Below are positions 63,301-64,000 of a DNA stretch of 64,000 bases, piece after piece. This stretch comes from Actinosynnema sp. ALI-1.44 (GTDB lineage: Bacteria > Actinomycetota > Actinomycetes > Mycobacteriales > Pseudonocardiaceae), in assembly GCF_001984155.1 (NCBI RefSeq), contig NZ_MTQO01000044.1:62001-126000 (forward strand), in the 5' to 3' direction. Within the stretch, counting starts at the first letter, position 1. The number at the start of each line of letters is the position of its first letter. Made by a program: the position numbers and the translations under genes. The notes under the pieces were generated by a model. It searched no databases, was not told the origin of the DNA, and worked only from the letters and a program-made list of their open reading frames with translations.

Positions 63301-64000
63301 CGGCAGGCGGGCGGGTCGTGCTGCTGCTGCACACGTACCTCGGCGCGGACACCAGGGAGGTTCGAGCTGAGGCGTTCGGTCCGTTCTGCGCCTACCTGCG
63401 CTCGTCGTTGTCACTGTTCGGCCAGGTCACCAACAGTCTCGGATTCGCGATCGACCTCGAGAACACCGCCGAGGAAGACGTCGAATACCTGCTTTCGCGC
63501 GCGTACGAACGGTACTGCGTCGACCGGGCGCTGATCGGCAGCCCGGCTGACTGCGAACCGATCGTGCGCGGGCTCGCCGAACTCGGCGTCGACGAGATCT
63601 CCTGCTTCATCGACTTCGGCCTCACACCCGCCCGGATCACCGCCGGGCTGCCGGAGATCAGCCGCCTGCGTGCCGCGTTCACCACGGAGTCCGAGATCCG
63701 GCCGATGCGCCCGGCCGAGCGCCAGATCTGGTACCTCGAGACGGTCTTCCCCGACCGGCCGACCTACAACGAGACCATGCTCGTCCGGCTCGACGGCGAG
63801 CTTGACGTACCCGCGCTGCGCCAGGCGATGAACGCCGTGGTGGCCAGGCACGAAGGACTGCGGTCGGTGTTCCGCGAGGTCGACGGCGAGCCGAAACGGG
63901 TCGTGTTGCGCTCCCGCGAGATCGCTTTGCCTGTCGTCGACGACCTCGGTACCGCTGTCGCCGACGCGGCGGCGCGGGTCGCCGCGGAACAAACCCAGCA
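54327..64000 (+). CDS. Hybrid PKS/NRPS megasynthase (5' part, runs off the window)
   Basis: At least 3,224 codons without a stop. Domain order: an A-subdomain-like piece (1-60, EHPMVLDAAVFTRI); acid-activating A domain with SSGSTGRSK (~315), WGMAETC (465) and Lys681 in TTSGKIQR; KR (~890-1040; TGGSGGVG, Ser/Tyr near 1010-1026); ACP (Ser1180); KS (1234-1655; Cys1409, His1545, His1579); AT (~1746-2030; Ser1833 in GHSAGE, AFHT at 1926-1929, suggesting malonyl-CoA); ACP (Ser2119); class III aminotransferase (~2335-2735; PLP Lys2578 in TYGKVLGGG); luciferase-like monooxygenase (~2772-3120); condensation domain (from ~3125). The inferred product is a starter-derived, one-extension beta-amino, alpha-hydroxy acyl chain condensed with an amino acid. 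GTG 54327 follows GGGAG. Confidence 0.88.
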   Translation, partial: MSLDEHPMVLDAAVFTRIADDGREYRVAYVVPEHNITPERARRAVHALAAADPDPLPLLVSMVTAIPRDARGEPDEEALRRLPVPESVHPRAVPLPNPVTGRLHLGDMVDLPKPWSDGPSQSLTDTYTATSDGPSSRCQGEALAIPDGAPETLVDALLMAAQAAPDKGVRVIQDGAETFLPYPSLLTKARHTLGGLRAAGMRPGDPVILHSPMITEHIIALWACVLGGFRAVAVAQSPTYDTRTAVLDKLEHAWRDLSEPVVLSGGATVTALRDYAAAQGLADLRVIDVAECAASEPVEIHQPMPGDVAMLQLSSGSTGRSKVIQVTHRGLIRYAQGARAASHMSTGDVFVNWLPLDHVAGVVMFHLGPVVLGCDNVHVPTSAVLADPLLWLDLLHDFAAQHSWSPNFGFGLVADALARRPGRDWDLSGLRTLTNAGEQCTLPVMSRFVDAVREYGVDEHTVVLAWGMAETCTAATYQHFGPDAVQHVRQTEPGQALELIDEPVAGSTTFLSMGRPAPGMEYRIAGPDGTTELPELHIGRLQARSERVTPGYFDNPEANAEAFPDGDWFDTGDLAFVAHGSVTITGRAKEIIIVNGVHYHCHEIEDVVGALAGVTPSFVAAFGVPGPEGVERLAVVFVPSEPISAEVVGGVRRALAERFGLASVLLVAVDQDSFDKTTSGKIQRVAMRARLQRGEFDRWLRAVELAESGPHTMPDGIYRPQWKARAFRRGRSAGPALLVTEHSDLGRALPDGTVRNWQDALTGPLPDRIVLAPGQEVSTCSDKALTLVHGLAERGWTGELITVGRGRYAIDGTEPGGYAAALTEAICEAFALEHRGVRAWHLDLPGGERDPELLADALTWSHREPVVAWRDVPLVRTLTKVTPQPGPTALPPGSAWLVTGGSGGVGRAILADLGVRLLVVGRAPARDLGPDVRYAQVDVADGAALEAAVAEAEQAWGTTLAGAVHLAGHHELAPLTEISTSRWRAQTRAKVEGSLAVAAVLRARPGSRLVAFSSLLSWFPVVNASAYVAGNRFLEALCEHLDLPVHCLVWGLWRNTGMNSGDDHEAVNRGRILSFSSDEGRALLTAAVRQSPGTLLIGVTSGDPRARRLLPPRALEGVPAPAVDVFGVEVPVGPAPIQVTETAAVPDRAGVGRIVRDTLREVVPGGVAADTPFYDAGIGSLEMMRLHTLLQRALDQDFPLTTLFSHPTESALVRHLSAQATRTAPNSRHDTESDRRIAVIGIAARFPGASTLDQYWTNLLAGTVSTQRFGRAALIAEGLPESLVDDPAFVPVTGALDDIAGFDAELFAISPGEAALIDPQQRWFLQICHEALEHGGYAGTTERVGVYAGSGMNLYSLRTYLREHLSDTDPGDQLTALQVAIGNEPDFLASRVSYRLGLTGPAMSVRTACSTSLVAVHTAISALLAGDADMALAGAAAMHVPRLAGYRYQEGSILSRTGVCRAFDAEADGTVGGNGVAAVLLKPLSAALADGDTVHAVILGSAVNNDGAAKVGYTSPSVSGQTAVIRAALATAKAEPTTIGYVEAHGTGTLLGDPIEVEALRQVYPGPLLVGSVKPNIGHLDSCAGMAGLIKAILAVRHATVPPQANLRTPNPALPLGSIVLPETARPWPVPGPRRAAVTALGVGGTNAHVVIEEPPTIERHEGDGPWIVPLSARGPKPLTELAGRLAETVASGAVTAGDVLTTLGSGRRKLPHRLVAWGETAADAADALRTGGSVTGVGRDPGEVVFAFAGQGVDCTGAAKAFMAYPAAADALRRCADQHQRTWGVDLLGPLLGDGHEWTTATTQPALLALQLAQAAWLSSLGVEPDLVVGHSAGEYAALCVAGALSVEDAMHLAGVRGALIQRAAAGALLAVFADVDELPGLELAVRNAPGHVVFGGPPEVVAEAETELAARGIECRRLDVDRAFHTSTVEPVLEELGRQAAALDWQPLRLPVMSGLGGRALPVGTVLGADHVLRHTRETSDYRAAVDRLTEQGCGTFVELGPSGVLSALGQAWPESTWIPLRRRGSDTAVPGVAALWCHGVDVDWAAFGSGRRVPLPTYPFQLTRHWVDDATEARPVSTDLTDMVLSQVRDLTARFLGEKPERIDADVPFFDLGADSLLMINMVRELEVTFGVRVAMRELFEEVDTPARLTATIVDRMDPAAKTEPAPAEPEPRQVAAAPQPAATPLAPLAVAPPPATPVPAAPVALAGHEAVVREQLDLMGRFSSIMSEQLAVLSGRQLAPAPVPPAPVQHDPQPERHAPDSGSRSAAPPPAPVQLGPRPMSGLSTGMTGGRLDERQQAHLDDLVQRYTARTATSKQIVQRYRRPLADSRAVVGFRRVTKELLYPIAARRTRGAYLEDVDGNTYVDITMGFGALLFGHEPSFVTDAVREYLADGMRLGPRGEETGQAAELICELTGLDRAAFATTGTEANSAAFRLARAYTGRTTIVTFDGSYHGHFDPVLGRTVPDGDRLRTVPVSPGIPDSAVAETMVLQYGDEASLEVIRRHADRIAAVVVEAVPSRYPDRQPVEFVRALRELCDHYGIVLMFDEMLTGFRPHLQGAQGIFGVKADLATYGKVLGGGYPIGAIAGRADIMDWVDGGFWQYGDDSVPTGDTTFFGGTYIQHPVSMVAARAVLTWLRDQGPELQQQLNARTERLAATLNEFFAAEEFPVAIHHFGSLFRFAHRGNLELLFHHLVLSGVHVWEWRNFFLSTAHTQSDVDFVADAVRNSLYDLRRGGFLPGRPTPAPAPQVTLPRIADSAPGTTAVAPTKPDFSLYFFGDYPQDLDGDKYAAILSAARFADRTGMHAVWLPERHFDSFGGVFPNPSVLAAAIAAQTSRVRIHSGSVVLPLHDPIRVAEEWSVVDNLSGGRVSLGLASGWHARDFVLAPGVYGRHREAMYEGMQTIRQLWRGESVTRTAGNGEPVDVHLFPRPVQREPEFYTAIVGNPDSYRQAAKAGLGVITNLMAQSVDQLAGNIALYRRTRAEHGLDPAGGRVVLLLHTYLGADTREVRAEAFGPFCAYLRSSLSLFGQVTNSLGFAIDLENTAEEDVEYLLSRAYERYCVDRALIGSPADCEPIVRGLAELGVDEISCFIDFGLTPARITAGLPEISRLRAAFTTESEIRPMRPAERQIWYLETVFPDRPTYNETMLVRLDGELDVPALRQAMNAVVARHEGLRSVFREVDGEPKRVVLRSREIALPVVDDLGTAVADAAARVAAEQTQ

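Overview
The window is high-GC DNA from a filamentous actinomycete. SARP/AfsR-type regulators, NB-ARC and WD40 signalling proteins, ALF-repeat secreted proteins, type VII secretion substrates and a modular PKS/NRPS suggest a Pseudonocardiales-like organism (Amycolatopsis/Kibdelosporangium type). That placement is inference; no rRNA or tRNA is present to anchor it. Genes are tightly packed, with many 1-4 nt stop/start overlaps.

Layout. 1-12.1 kb: a large STAND/TPR/BTAD regulator, an isochorismatase-fold hydrolase, an Rv0909/MT0933-like antitoxin, an XRE-type gene broken by an apparent frameshift, a secreted I36-type peptidase inhibitor, a VOC protein and two tandem AfsR-like SARPs, the downstream one truncated. 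12.4-19.6 kb: three consecutive secreted proteins (AbfB plus five FG-GAP repeats; an ALF-repeat protein; an 1185-aa ALF/alanine-rich coiled-coil protein ending in a phospholipase A2-like domain). 19.8-21.9 kb: an EspR-like regulator, a multi-pass membrane protein and an ImmA/IrrE-type metallopeptidase. 22-24.3 kb: a DHFR/RibD-like reductase, an Asp-nucleophile alpha/beta hydrolase and a divergent TetR regulator.

24.3-33.7 kb: a 1.9-kaa TPR-CHAT protease, divergent from a small Cys-rich protein translationally coupled to a membrane protein (a candidate conflict or defence module); an AsnC/Lrp gene whose 5' end runs into the antisense of an M20-peptidase remnant (an apparent deletion scar); a DICT-sensor protein. 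34.2-45.5 kb: a giant SpvB/FG-GAP/RHS polymorphic toxin with a C-terminal GH19-like muralytic domain, divergent from an HTH-STAND-WD40 protein. 46.1-52.6 kb: two divergent, mirror-ordered type VII secretion substrate loci, each headed by YbaB-like then EspC-like genes. The rightward one ends in a MafI-like candidate immunity gene and an EndoU nuclease toxin.

53.1-64.0 kb: an MFS exporter followed after 2 nt by an unfinished PKS/NRPS megasynthase of more than 3,224 codons. Its order is partial A-subdomain, A (acid-activating), KR, ACP, KS, AT, ACP, aminotransferase, luciferase-like monooxygenase, condensation. This predicts an alpha-hydroxy-beta-amino acyl unit (microginin/bestatin-like logic) passed to peptide assembly, and is the most chemically distinctive system here. 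No transposase, CRISPR array, rRNA or tRNA gene was recognised.
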